DNA of 64,000 bases from contig CAIOAK010000205.1 of NCBI GenBank assembly GCA_903855945.1, forward strand, positions 1 through 64,000. Reading direction: 5' to 3'. A program made the position numbers and the translations under genes. Position 1 is the stretch's first letter; each line of letters begins with the position of its first letter. Source of the DNA: an uncultured Anaeromyxobacter sp. GTDB taxonomy: Bacteria; Myxococcota; Myxococcia; Myxococcales; Anaeromyxobacteraceae. Under the pieces are notes generated by a model that worked only from the letters and a program-made list of their open reading frames with translations, ran no database searches and was not told the origin of the DNA. Positions 33,850 through 42,406 of this stretch are shown one piece after another.

Positions 33850-35331
33850 ATGACCTCTCCCCGGGTACTCCGAACCGTTCGCAGCCTGGCCGCGATCCTC
33901 GCCCTCTCGGGGTTCGGGGTGGGGTTGCCCTCGGGTGCCCTGGCCTACGAGGAGCGGGTCCACCAGCTCATCGGGGAGCGCGCGTTCCCCGTCCCCGGCC
34001 CCGCGCCGTCCGCCGCGGGGCAGGCCGACCTCGACGAGCTGCGCGTCGCCACCTGGCGAGCCGGCGCCGCCCATCCCGACCCGGGCGTCCGTGCACGCTT
34101 CCTGGCTCGCTTTCCCTCCGAGCCCTCCTTCGACCCCTGGGCCTGGAAGCAGTTCCTCGGGCTCACGGCGGAGGCGCGCGTCGTCGGGCTCGATGTGCCC
34201 CCCGCCCCGGCGCCGGACGGTCGGACCCTGCTCGCCCTCTCCTCGCGACTCCCCGACGAGGATCGCCGGAACGTGGAGCGGTTCGCACACGCCCCCGACC
34301 GGCACGTCCTGCGCGACGACAAGGGGCTGCCCCTCCCGCTCGATCCCGCACAGCTCGACATGGGGGCGCTGACGGGGCTCTCCAGCCAGGCCTGGGCCCA
34401 TTACGGCCTGCCCCGGCTCGCCTTCTCCGACTCCCCCGACGTGCTGAAGACCGAGCCCCGCCGCTGGGCCTGGCCTCCCACTGCGAAGGCCTTCGCCCCC
34501 GAGATGGCTCAGGTCCACACCGACGTGGCGCTCGCGGCGGCCACCTCCGGCACGCCGGGTGGGCGCGCGCTCGGACTCGTCTGGCTCGGGGCGGCACACC
34601 ACTACATGGAGGACGTGTCGAACCAGATCCACACGCTCCAGGCGGTCTACCCGTTCTTCCGCGACGCGAAGATCGAGAGCTGGAAGGAGAACCTCTTCTC
34701 GCTGTGGGGGCTCCTGCGGCCGCGCCCGGGGTTCGAGGAGATCGGGCTCGGCATCATCAAGAACCACCACCTCTTCCTCGAGGACCTCTGGGGTGCCCGC
34801 ACCGCCGACGCGGTCGCCGGGCTGCCGGGGGGAGCGGGGGCGCAGGCGGGGCTCGCGGCGCTCGCCCGCGGGGATGCGGAGGAGGAGAGGGCGCTCGACG
34901 CGCTCCGGCTCGACCCGGCCGGCCCCTTCGCCCGCGCCATCGCCGAGCAGGTGATCGACGCGTCCAGCCTGGAGGGGGCGGAGGTCTACCTGACCGCGCG
35001 CGAGCTCGCCCGCCCACGCCTCTCCCGGGCTCGCTACGTCTACCAGGCGGCCACCGCCGACGCCGAGCTCCGCCCGTCCCCCGACCCGGCGCAGCTGGCC
35101 CGCTTCTACGAGCTGGAGGCCAAGGGCTTCGGCCGCGCGGCGAGCGCCATCCGGCGCCACGTGCTCCTCTACGACCAGGAGACGGCGCGGGCGGCCCGGT
35201 CGGAGGCCGATCGGGTCGCGGTGCGGGACGCGGTCCTCCGCCGTCTCGTGGCGGACCGGATGGACGCCCGCGATGCCGAGGACTCCCGCCTCGCGTCCTG
35301 GCTGGCCGCGAAGGGGATCACCCCTCGCTGA
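33850..35331 (+). CDS. Exported protein resembling zinc-dependent phospholipase C
   Basis: 493 residues with a signal peptide (about 1-32, ending GALAYEERVHQLIG). The mature N-terminus YEERVHQ with an early His, and the central WLGAAHHYMEDVSNQIH with closely spaced His, Glu and Asp residues, resemble the zinc-ligand layout of the phospholipase C/P1-nuclease fold (H…H-x3-H/ED…H). A HAPDRHV segment adds further His. The match is by eye and partial, so lipid hydrolysis is tentative. It follows coxD by 7 bases and may be transcribed with the oxidase. Its 3' end overlaps the convergent GalT-like gene by 14 bases. Confidence 0.55.
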   Translation: MTSPRVLRTVRSLAAILALSGFGVGLPSGALAYEERVHQLIGERAFPVPGPAPSAAGQADLDELRVATWRAGAAHPDPGVRARFLARFPSEPSFDPWAWKQFLGLTAEARVVGLDVPPAPAPDGRTLLALSSRLPDEDRRNVERFAHAPDRHVLRDDKGLPLPLDPAQLDMGALTGLSSQAWAHYGLPRLAFSDSPDVLKTEPRRWAWPPTAKAFAPEMAQVHTDVALAAATSGTPGGRALGLVWLGAAHHYMEDVSNQIHTLQAVYPFFRDAKIESWKENLFSLWGLLRPRPGFEEIGLGIIKNHHLFLEDLWGARTADAVAGLPGGAGAQAGLAALARGDAEEERALDALRLDPAGPFARAIAEQVIDASSLEGAEVYLTARELARPRLSRARYVYQAATADAELRPSPDPAQLARFYELEAKGFGRAASAIRRHVLLYDQETARAARSEADRVAVRDAVLRRLVADRMDARDAEDSRLASWLAAKGITPR

Positions 35332-36373
35332 ACGCGACCCGGAGGCGCGCCGCGACCTCCTCCGGCCAGACCATGCAGTACCGCTCCCCGAGCAGCATGT
35401 TGAGGTAGTTCGCGTCCGGGACGTGGAGCACCGGGTCGATGTAGAGGCGAGGGAGCAGACGGGCCGACAGGGAGTGTCGGCCGGAGCGCTCCCCCGATCG
35501 GTCCGACACGAAGGTCATGTTGAAGCTCCAGAGACCCGCTCCCGCGAATCCCCGGAGCGCCCGGTGCGCCCCGACGGCGAAGTCGGCGATGTCCTCGTCG
35601 GTGAGCTCGAGGACCGTGGACTTTCCGGGCAGCACCGCCCTGCAGTCGCCGAGCAGCCCGATCGGTGAGAACGGGACGAACCAGGTCCAGCCCCCGGTCC
35701 GCCCCACCACTCGTCCGGCCTCCTCCTCCGCGGCCAGGAGGTCGGGCGCGAAGGGGCGGCCGGTGGAGGCGAGCCAGGATTCCTCCGCCGCCAGCTCGCG
35801 CCGGGTGGCGCTCCCCGGCTCGGACGTGCCGAGGACCTGGAGGTGGGGGTGGAGCTGCGTTCCCCCTGCCGGCGGCATGAAGTTCCAGGTGACCATGCCG
35901 TACAGGTCACCGCCCATGCGGGGGAGGGTGGCGGAGAGGAAGTCGCGCGCCGTGGCGATTCCGTTCACGACGAGCGATTCCGGCACGTCGGCCATCGAGA
36001 CGTCGTGCCGGGCGACCGGGACGACCACCGCCGAGAGCTCGTCGTAGGGGAACAGGTTCGGGAAGACCACGGCCTCCCCGCGACGGAATCGCCCGCCCGG
36101 TACCAGGTCTTCCGGGAAGCGCGGAGTGACGACGTCGATCCTTCCCGGGCAGAACGGGCATCCCGGCCGGCGCGCCTCCGCGAGGTCGGCGAGGTCGGAG
36201 GGGGCCGCCGCCGGCAGCGAGAAGTGGCAGATCCGGGAGGATTCGCCGGTGAGGGGGTCGTACCGGATCTCGCTCTCGACGTCGGTGAGCGCGAAGGAGT
36301 TCCGGGGGTCGTGGATGCGGGCGACCCTCCGTTCCTTCCGAAAAATCAGCCCATCAGACCGAATCCGAGCCAT
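35318..36373 (-). CDS. Galactose-1-phosphate uridylyltransferase-like (HIT superfamily) protein
   Basis: 351 residues from the ATG at 36373, which follows a GGGGGG ribosome site. DPLTGESSRICHF and CPFCPG resemble GalT's N-terminal part and its zinc Cys pair; VVFPNLFPYDE and WNFMPPAGGTQLHPHLQVLG contain the HIT-type active site, here HPHLQ where GalT has HPHGQ. VPFSPIGLLGDCRAVLP and WSFNMTF follow. It probably transfers or cleaves nucleotidyl groups; GalT, ADP-glucose phosphorylase and Ap4A phosphorylase are all possible. No gal genes are nearby. Confidence 0.72.
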   Translation of the reverse strand: MARIRSDGLIFRKERRVARIHDPRNSFALTDVESEIRYDPLTGESSRICHFSLPAAAPSDLADLAEARRPGCPFCPGRIDVVTPRFPEDLVPGGRFRRGEAVVFPNLFPYDELSAVVVPVARHDVSMADVPESLVVNGIATARDFLSATLPRMGGDLYGMVTWNFMPPAGGTQLHPHLQVLGTSEPGSATRRELAAEESWLASTGRPFAPDLLAAEEEAGRVVGRTGGWTWFVPFSPIGLLGDCRAVLPGKSTVLELTDEDIADFAVGAHRALRGFAGAGLWSFNMTFVSDRSGERSGRHSLSARLLPRLYIDPVLHVPDANYLNMLLGERYCMVWPEEVAARLRVAFSEG

Positions 36374-36384
36374 CCTACCCCCCA

Positions 36385-36442
36385 GCACCCAACAGGGTGC
36401 CTCCATACCGTTAGCCAACCGTGCTCGTTCAGCATTAGCTGA
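36385..36442. promoter_or_regulatory. Two palindromes between the GalT-like and ferritin-like genes
   Basis: GCACCC-AACA-GGGTGC (36385-36400) lies 12 bases upstream of the GalT-like start on its leader, and TCAGC-ATTA-GCTGA (36429-36442) lies about 40 bases upstream of the ferritin-like start. Both are short perfect inverted repeats with AT-rich 4-base centres in a divergent control region. No clear -35/-10 pair was found. Confidence 0.35.
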
Positions 36443-36480
36443 GACTCCACCACCTTCACAACTTTGCCGGGGAGAGAACG

Positions 36481-37005
36481 ATGGCCCAGACGATCGACTT
36501 CGCCAAGCTGACCCTCAAGGACGCGCTCGACCTCGCCGTCCTGATCGAGGAGGAGGCTCGGGGCCGCTACGACGAGTTCGCGAAGCTCGTGGGCGGCCGC
36601 TACCCGGGCGACGCGGACGAGGTGTTCCGGAACATGGCGGTGTACGAGGGGAAGCACCGGGACGAGCTGAAGGCGCGCCGCCAGCAGCTCTTCGGCTCCG
36701 CGCCGGTCACGGTGACTCTCGCCCTCCTCGACGACGTCGAGGCGCCCGACCGGGGCCAGCCGCGCGTCTTCATGTCGCCCCGCCAGGCCATGGAGGTGGC
36801 GCTCCTCTCCGAGGAGAAGGCCTGGACCTTCTTCGACGACGCGCTGAAGCACGTGAAGGACGCCGAAGTGCGCAAGCTCTTCGAGGAGCTGCGCGGCGAG
36901 GAGAAGCAGTACCAAGAGTACATCCGCAAGGCCATGGTCACCCTCCCGTCCGGACCGGACGTCGAGGAGGACGAGGCCGACGCGCCAGGGTCCGACGCGG
37001 GGTAG
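36481..37005 (+). CDS. Ferritin-like/rubrerythrin-family di-iron protein
   Basis: 174 residues, all helical. Two ferritin-like half repeats are seen: LAVLIEEEARGRYDEFAKL … FRNMAVYEGKHRDEL (Glu, then E-x2-H) and ALLSEEKAWTFFDDAL … EELRGEEKQYQEYI (Glu, then E-x2-Y where His is usual). It resembles rubrerythrin-type proteins that lack the rubredoxin domain. Such proteins reduce peroxides or handle iron. The C-terminal tail is acidic. GGGGAGAG precedes the ATG. The methyltransferase gene starts 2 bases after its stop. Confidence 0.78.
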   Translation: MAQTIDFAKLTLKDALDLAVLIEEEARGRYDEFAKLVGGRYPGDADEVFRNMAVYEGKHRDELKARRQQLFGSAPVTVTLALLDDVEAPDRGQPRVFMSPRQAMEVALLSEEKAWTFFDDALKHVKDAEVRKLFEELRGEEKQYQEYIRKAMVTLPSGPDVEEDEADAPGSDAG

Positions 37006-37007
37006 CC

Positions 37008-37709
37008 TTGGTCCGCTTCGTGCTCGTCCGGCCGCGGGTCCCCGAGAACGTGGGGGCGGCCGCCCGGGTCCTGCGCAACTTCGGGCACGCCGACTGGGTC
37101 CTCGTCGATCCGGAGCGGCTCGATCTGTCGGCGGCGCGTCGCATGGCGGTGGGAGCGGAGGATCTCCTCGACGGAGTCCCGGTCGTGCCGCGGCTCGACG
37201 ACGCGGTCCAGGACTGCGCCTGGGTGGTGGGCACCGACTCCCGCCGCGTGCGAGGCCGGCCGCCGCTCGATCCCGAGGAGCTGGCCGGCGCCCTGGGGGA
37301 GCAGCCGCCCCGGGGGAGGACCGCGCTCGTCTTCGGCGGCGAGCGGGACGGACTGCGGGCCGGGGAGCTGGCGCGCTGCGACGCCCTCTCCCGCATCCCC
37401 GCCTCCTCGCCACAGCCCTCCCTCAACCTCGCCCAGGCCGTGGCGGTCTACGCCTTCACGCTCCGTCCACGGGCTCGCCCGGCGCGCAGCGCCCCCGCCG
37501 CCCCGCCCGCCGTCGCCGACGACGGGGAACTCCTCCGGGTGGAGGGCTCGCTGCGGGAGGCGCTCTCCGCGGGCGGGTTCCTGCGGGGTCCCGAGCGTCA
37601 CGCGGTGCGGGACCTCTTTCACACGCTGCGCCGGTCCCGCCTCACCCGGCGCGAGGCGCGCCTCTGGATCGCCGCCCTGCTCCGGGTGGCTCGAAGGGAG
37701 AACGCGTGA
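37008..37709 (+). CDS. TrmH/SpoU-family RNA 2'-O-methyltransferase (TrmJ-like)
   Basis: 233 residues from a TTG two bases after the ferritin-like stop (a GTG at 37020 is the alternative). The three SpoU motifs are clear: PENVGAAARVLRNFG, ALVFGGERDGL and SLNLAQAVAVYAF. The C-terminal part (residues about 165-230) matches the TrmJ-type extension. TrmJ methylates the ribose at position 32 of tRNAs. The stop overlaps the start of the CitE-like gene by 4 bases. Confidence 0.85.
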   Translation: MVRFVLVRPRVPENVGAAARVLRNFGHADWVLVDPERLDLSAARRMAVGAEDLLDGVPVVPRLDDAVQDCAWVVGTDSRRVRGRPPLDPEELAGALGEQPPRGRTALVFGGERDGLRAGELARCDALSRIPASSPQPSLNLAQAVAVYAFTLRPRARPARSAPAAPPAVADDGELLRVEGSLREALSAGGFLRGPERHAVRDLFHTLRRSRLTRREARLWIAALLRVARRENA

Positions 37710-38575
37710 CCGACGCACGCCCCCGCCGCAGCGCCCTCTACGTCCCGGCCGCGAACGCCCGGGCCCTGGAGAAGATCCCGGGGATCGACGCGGACGTGGT
37801 CCTGGTGGACCTGGAGGACGCCGTCGCGCCGGCCGCCAAGGAGGGGGCGCGCAGCACCGCGCTCGCGGCCATCCGGCGGGGCCTCGGCCGGGCCGAGGTC
37901 GTACTCAGGGTGAATGGTGCCGGGACCCCCTGGGGTGCCGCGGACCTGGCCGCCGCGGCCACCTCGGGCGCCGATGCGGTCCTCCTGCCGAAGGTGGAGG
38001 GTGCCGAGTCGGTCCGGGAGGCCGAGCGGATGCTCGTGGCCGCCGGCGCGCCCGCCTCGCTCGCGCTCTGGGCCATGATCGAGACGCCGGCCGGTGTGCT
38101 CCGCGCGGCCGAGGTGGCCGCCGCCACCCCGCGCCTCGCCTGCCTCGTGGCCGGCACCTCCGACCTCGTGAAGGACCTGCGGGCACGCCACACGCCGGGG
38201 CGCATGGAGGTGCTCGTCTCCCTCTCCCTCGTGGTCCTGGCCGCGCGGGCGAGCGGCCTGGCGGCGCTCGACGGCGTGCACCTCGACCTCTCCGACGACG
38301 CCGGCTTCGAGGCCGCCTGTCGCCAGGGGCGCGATCTGGGGTTCGACGGGAAGACGCTCATCCACCCCCGGACCGTGGACGCCGCCAACGCGGCATTCAC
38401 TCCGAGTGAAGAAGAGATGGAGCGGGCCCGGCGGATCATCGAGGCCCACGCCGTTGCCGAGGCCGAGGGGAAGGGGGTCGTCGTGGTGGACGGGCGGCTC
38501 GTCGAGTCGCTTCACGTCGCCGAGGCCCGGCGGGTGGTGGCGCTGTCCGCGGCCATCGCGGCCCGCCGCGGATAG
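37706..38575 (+). CDS. HpcH/HpaI-family lyase (CitE-like, CoA-ester lyase)
   Basis: 289 residues, GTG start overlapping the upstream stop. SALYVPAANARALEKI, VLVDLEDAVAP (catalytic Asp/Glu metal site), LRVNGAGTPWG, LPKVEGAESV, MIETPAGVL and GFDGKTLIHP are the CitE/MclA signature blocks. Such enzymes cleave malyl-CoA, citramalyl-CoA or citryl-ACP. No citrate lyase alpha or gamma genes are adjacent, so a stand-alone malyl/citramalyl-CoA lyase role is more likely. Confidence 0.88.
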   Translation: MTDARPRRSALYVPAANARALEKIPGIDADVVLVDLEDAVAPAAKEGARSTALAAIRRGLGRAEVVLRVNGAGTPWGAADLAAAATSGADAVLLPKVEGAESVREAERMLVAAGAPASLALWAMIETPAGVLRAAEVAAATPRLACLVAGTSDLVKDLRARHTPGRMEVLVSLSLVVLAARASGLAALDGVHLDLSDDAGFEAACRQGRDLGFDGKTLIHPRTVDAANAAFTPSEEEMERARRIIEAHAVAEAEGKGVVVVDGRLVESLHVAEARRVVALSAAIAARRG

Positions 38576-38584
38576 GATCTCCCG

Positions 38585-39199
38585 GTGGCCGCGCCCAGCC
38601 TCGACGACGTCCGCCTGGCCCTGGCCCGCCGCCCGGCGCTGCACCTGCCGGAGCCGCAGCCTCGCCGTGCCGCAGTGTCGGTCGTGCTGCGCGATCGGCC
38701 GCGCGGGCCGGAGATCCTCTTCATCCGGCGCGCCGAGCGGGCCGGCGACCTCTGGTCTGGCCACGTGGCCTTCCCCGGCGGGCGGGTCGAGCCGGGGGAG
38801 GGGCTCGAGGAGGCGGCTGTCCGGGAGACCCGGGAAGAGGTGGGGCTCGATCTGCGCGCCGCCGCCGCACGCCTGGGCGCCCTCGACGAGATCCAGGCCA
38901 TCGGAAGGGGCAGGGCGGTGGGGCTCTCCATCCAGCCCTGGGTGTGGGCGCTGCACACCGATCCCGGACCGTTCCAGCTCTCGGAGGAGGTGGCGGAGGT
39001 GCGTTGGGTCGGGCTGGGTGATCTCCTCGACCCGGCGCGACGGGCGCCGTTCCCGTACGTCCACGAGGGGCGGGAACTCGTCCTCCCCAGCCTGGACGTG
39101 GACGGGCTCGTGATCTGGGGGCTCACCTACCGGATGCTGGAGATCTTCGCGGCGGTGCTGGGCGAGGAGCTCCCCGGGCACCCGAGTCGGGGCCTCTAG
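38585..39199 (+). CDS. Nudix hydrolase (CoA pyrophosphatase/NudL-like)
   Basis: 204 residues, GTG start. RRAAVSVVLRDR and LFIRRAERAGDLWSGHVAFPGGR precede the Nudix box GGRVEPGEGLEEAAVRETREEVGL (shown here only as the G-x5-E-x7-REVxEE-type pattern), and GHVAFPGG is typical of the CoA-diphosphatase group. It would hydrolyse CoA or its derivatives; next to a CoA-ester lyase this fits CoA-ester housekeeping. The stop is in a CTAG shared with the convergent methyltransferase. Confidence 0.86.
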   Translation: MAAPSLDDVRLALARRPALHLPEPQPRRAAVSVVLRDRPRGPEILFIRRAERAGDLWSGHVAFPGGRVEPGEGLEEAAVRETREEVGLDLRAAAARLGALDEIQAIGRGRAVGLSIQPWVWALHTDPGPFQLSEEVAEVRWVGLGDLLDPARRAPFPYVHEGRELVLPSLDVDGLVIWGLTYRMLEIFAAVLGEELPGHPSRGL

Positions 39200-39936
39200 C
39201 CGCCGAGGATCTCGAGCACCCAGGTCTTCATGACCGGCCGGTCCTCGATGGCGGTGGTGGTCGGGACGAGGTAGGCGCCCCGGTCCACGGCCCCCTCCCG
39301 GGCCGAGTAGAGCCGTCCAGGGTCGCCCGCCAGGACCCTGACCCCGCGGGCGGCGAGCCCCCGGCCCCAGGCCTGGAATCGCGCCGAGAGCTCCTTCTCG
39401 TAGAAGACGTCCCCGGCGAGCACCACGTCCACGTCGGGGAGGTCCGCATCGAGCGGCGAGCGCGCCTGGAAATCCAGCACGACCCCGTTGTGGAGCGCGT
39501 TCAGCCGGACCGCCCCCTCGCAGAAGGGGTCGACGTCGAAGGCCACCACCCGGGAGGCCCCGGCGAGCACCGCTGCGATGGCCACGAGGCCGCTGCCGGT
39601 GCCGACGTCGGCCACCCGGAGCCCCGCCACGAGCTCCGGATGGTCGAGGACGTGCCGGGCCAGAGCCTGCCCGCCAGCCCACGGGAACGCCCAGAACGGC
39701 GAATCGTCCCAGCCGGCCAGGTCGGCGGCGGTGGCGCGCCAGAGCTCCGTCATCTCGGTGGCCTGGTAGATCTCGATCTCCGGCACGAGCGGCACGGGCG
39801 CGAGCGCCGTCCGGTCCCGGATGAAGTCCATCCAGCCGTCGAGACTTCGGCTCGGGGCGGGAACAACTCCGGTCGGGGGTACGGCGCCATCGGGTGTCGG
39901 CACAGGTGCACCTTCGGCTGAATGGCCGGGAATCAC
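39196..39936 (-). CDS. Class I SAM methyltransferase (ETFB-lysine methyltransferase-like)
   Basis: 246 residues. After a Pro-rich N-terminus, FWAFPWAGGQALARHVLDHPEL leads into the SAM-binding motif VADVGTGSGLVAIAAVLAGA, acidic motif VVAFDVDPF, and VVLAGDVFYEKELS. This order resembles METTL20/ETFB lysine methyltransferases and the nicotinamide N-methyltransferase-like group, which methylate protein lysines. Start is the ATG at 39936; a later start is possible since the first 30 residues are low-complexity. Confidence 0.78.
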   Translation of the reverse strand: MIPGHSAEGAPVPTPDGAVPPTGVVPAPSRSLDGWMDFIRDRTALAPVPLVPEIEIYQATEMTELWRATAADLAGWDDSPFWAFPWAGGQALARHVLDHPELVAGLRVADVGTGSGLVAIAAVLAGASRVVAFDVDPFCEGAVRLNALHNGVVLDFQARSPLDADLPDVDVVLAGDVFYEKELSARFQAWGRGLAARGVRVLAGDPGRLYSAREGAVDRGAYLVPTTTAIEDRPVMKTWVLEILGG

Positions 39937-39991
39937 AACCCGGCGGCCGGGCGATGCGGAAACTCAAGCAGGCGTGAGTTCGTCCGGTCGC

Positions 39992-41089
39992 TCAGGGAGA
40001 CGGTCGCCCGGGCTCCCCGCCGGCCGTCAGCGGGCTGGCCAGCCAGACGCGGAGCAGGGTCCAGGTGAGGCCGAGCAGCGTGGGACCGACGAAGACGCCG
40101 ATGAAGCCCCAGGCCACGAGGCCACCGATGGCGCCCAGGAAGATGACCGACATCGGGAGCCCCGTGCCCCGGCTGATCACGTAGGGGCGCGCCACCGAGT
40201 CGATGACGTTGTTGGCGATGAAGCCCCAGACGAGCGTGAAGATCGCCGCTCCGGGGCGGCCGGCGTAGAAGAGCCAGCCCGCGGCTCCCAGGTAGACGAG
40301 GTGGATGCCGAGCTGCATGACGTCCATCACGAAGGAGACCACCATCAGCATGGCCACCGCCGGGACGCCGACCACCCACAGGCCGATCCCCTCGAGCAAC
40401 GCGAGCCCCGCGGCGGTTCCGATGATCCCCACCGAGACGTAGCGGATGGTGGTGCCGCCCAGCTCGACGAGATGCACCGCGTGGCTGCCCCCCACCCGTT
40501 CGGCGATCCGGATCGCCATCGCCGCGCCCCGCTGCCCGCCCGCCAGCATGGGCCAGGCGAGGACCACGGCGAGAAGCACCTGGACGATGGTCCAGGTGCT
40601 CGCGAGCACGCGCATCAAGCCCCACTCGGCCATGCGCGCAGATTCGGCCCGGCTGCCGGCGAACTGCGCGATGAGCCCCTCGACCGCTTCCCGCCATCCT
40701 CCGGAGAAAAGGCGCCCGATCACCGGCAGCTCGCGGATCCACTGCGGGGGGTCGGGGAGGGTCCAGGTCTCGGGGTGGGAGGCCAGCGCGACGATGCTGC
40801 GGAGGCTGGGGACGATCGCCATGGCGGTGAGCGCGATGGGCGCGACGACGAGCACGAGGAGGACCAGCACGGAGAGCGAGGCCGCCACGCCCGCATGCCC
40901 CCCCGTCCGGTGAAGGAACCAGCGGTGGAGCGGCCACACCGTGACCGACATGAAGAGCGACCAGAGGAGGATGGTGCCGAACGGTGCCAGGATGGCGAAG
41001 GCGGTCGCCAGCAGGGCGCCGACCAGCGCCAGCGCGATCCCACGCTCGAAGAGTCCACGCCCTCCCTGGGGGGCCGAGGTGCCGTCCAC
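39992..41089 (-). CDS. AI-2E family transporter (PerM-like)
   Basis: About 365 residues from the GTG at 41089, which follows GGAGGG; a TTG at 41125 would add 12 residues. Seven to eight membrane helices, with the family pattern of an amphipathic central segment (WIRELPVIGRLFSGGW), GLALLEGIGLWVVGVP and the late helix block VWGFIANNVIDSVARPYVISRGTGLP plus FLGAIGGLVAWGFIGVFVGPTLL. Members export small molecules or act as Na+/H+ antiporters; AI-2 export is proven only for few. The start lies about 60 bases from the divergent PLP enzyme gene. Confidence 0.85.
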   Translation of the reverse strand: MDGTSAPQGGRGLFERGIALALVGALLATAFAILAPFGTILLWSLFMSVTVWPLHRWFLHRTGGHAGVAASLSVLVLLVLVVAPIALTAMAIVPSLRSIVALASHPETWTLPDPPQWIRELPVIGRLFSGGWREAVEGLIAQFAGSRAESARMAEWGLMRVLASTWTIVQVLLAVVLAWPMLAGGQRGAAMAIRIAERVGGSHAVHLVELGGTTIRYVSVGIIGTAAGLALLEGIGLWVVGVPAVAMLMVVSFVMDVMQLGIHLVYLGAAGWLFYAGRPGAAIFTLVWGFIANNVIDSVARPYVISRGTGLPMSVIFLGAIGGLVAWGFIGVFVGPTLLGLTWTLLRVWLASPLTAGGEPGRPSP

Positions 41090-41148
41090 CGATACCCCAT
41101 ACCCTCCCGCGCCCCGCCGGAGCAACAGCGGGCTGGTATGGTCTCCTC

Positions 41149-42399
41149 ATGTCCACTCCGCGATCGAAGACCGCCTACGTCGTCCGCCCGCCGACGGCCG
41201 TCCTGACCCGGGGCTTCGACCCGCGCCTGTCGGTGGGGTCGGCCCGCCCGGCCGTCTTCCGCTCGTCCACCTACGTCTTCTCGAGCCCCGAGGCCGCCGA
41301 GCGCGCCTTCGCCATCGCGCTCGGGAAGGCGCGCCCCGCAGACGGGGAGAGCGTGGACCTCATCTACTCCCGCCTCTCCCACCCGAACGCCGAGATCGCC
41401 GAGGACCACCTGGTCCCGCTCGAGAAGGGGGCCGAGTCGGCGGCGGTCTTCAACTCCGGCATGGCGGCCATCTCCACGATCTTCCTCACGCTGTGCCCGC
41501 CCGGGTCGAGCTTCGTCTACACGGTTCCGCTCTACGGCGGCACCCAGCACCTCATCCACCAGCTGCTCGAGCCGATGGGGGTGAAGGGCATCCCGGTGAT
41601 GGCCGGCGACGCGGGTGCGATGGCCCTGGCCGTGGCGGGCGCGCGCAACCTCCGGCTCGTGCTGGTCGAGTCGCCGGCGAACCCCACGCTGGTGATGACG
41701 GACATCGCGGCCGCCGCGGCCGCCGCCGGGGAGCACCCGGACCGGCCCGTGGTGGCGGTGGACAACACCTTCATGGGCCCAACCTTCCAGCACCCGCTCG
41801 TGCTCGGCGCCGACCTGTCGGTCTACTCGGCGACCAAGTACCTGGGGGGATTCAGCGACATGCTGGGCGGCGCGGTCCTGGGCCGGGATCCCGAGCTGCT
41901 GGTGCGGCTCCGGGGCACCCGGGCCATCCTGGGGAACATCCTCCAGCCCGACGAGGCCTGGATGCTCGACGGGCGCCTCCCCACCGTCGGGCTGCGCATG
42001 AACCGTCAGTCGAAGAACGCCCAGCGCATCGCCGAGGCGCTGCAGGGCCATCCGCGGCTGCGCCGGATCATCTATCCGTCGCTCTTCACCGACCCCGAGC
42101 AGGTTCGCATCCGCGACGCCCAGTGCAGCTACCCCGGGGGCATCCTCTCCCTGGTCCTCGAGGGAGGGAAGCGGGCCGCCTTCGACTTCCTGCGGCGGCT
42201 GCGCATCGCCAAGAACGCCGTCAGCCTGGGGGGCGTCGAGACGCTGGCCTGCCACCCGGCCACCACCACACACTCCGAGATGTCGGACGAGGAGCTGGTC
42301 CGCTACGGCGTGGGGCAGGACCTCGTGCGCATCTCCGTGGGGATCGAGCACTGGCGCGACCTGCTCGCCGAGATCCGCGGCGCGCTCGACGAGAGCTGA
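41149..42399 (+). CDS. Cystathionine gamma-synthase/methionine gamma-lyase family PLP enzyme
   Basis: 416 residues of the Cys/Met-metabolism PLP family. PLP site landmarks: IYSRLSHPN (Tyr/Arg for the phosphate of the neighbour subunit), FNSGMAAIST, VYTVPLYGGTQHL, VAVDNTFMGP with the PLP Asp, and the lysine in YSATKYLGGFSD. The C-terminal half has LGGVETLACHPATTTHS and VRISVGIEHW. The YSRLSHPN and FMGP variants suggest a lyase-type or 'cystathionine gamma-synthase family' subgroup; exact substrate cannot be fixed. Diverges from the AI-2E transporter. Confidence 0.88.
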   Translation: MSTPRSKTAYVVRPPTAVLTRGFDPRLSVGSARPAVFRSSTYVFSSPEAAERAFAIALGKARPADGESVDLIYSRLSHPNAEIAEDHLVPLEKGAESAAVFNSGMAAISTIFLTLCPPGSSFVYTVPLYGGTQHLIHQLLEPMGVKGIPVMAGDAGAMALAVAGARNLRLVLVESPANPTLVMTDIAAAAAAAGEHPDRPVVAVDNTFMGPTFQHPLVLGADLSVYSATKYLGGFSDMLGGAVLGRDPELLVRLRGTRAILGNILQPDEAWMLDGRLPTVGLRMNRQSKNAQRIAEALQGHPRLRRIIYPSLFTDPEQVRIRDAQCSYPGGILSLVLEGGKRAAFDFLRRLRIAKNAVSLGGVETLACHPATTTHSEMSDEELVRYGVGQDLVRISVGIEHWRDLLAEIRGALDES

Positions 42400-42406
42400 G
42401 CGCGCG

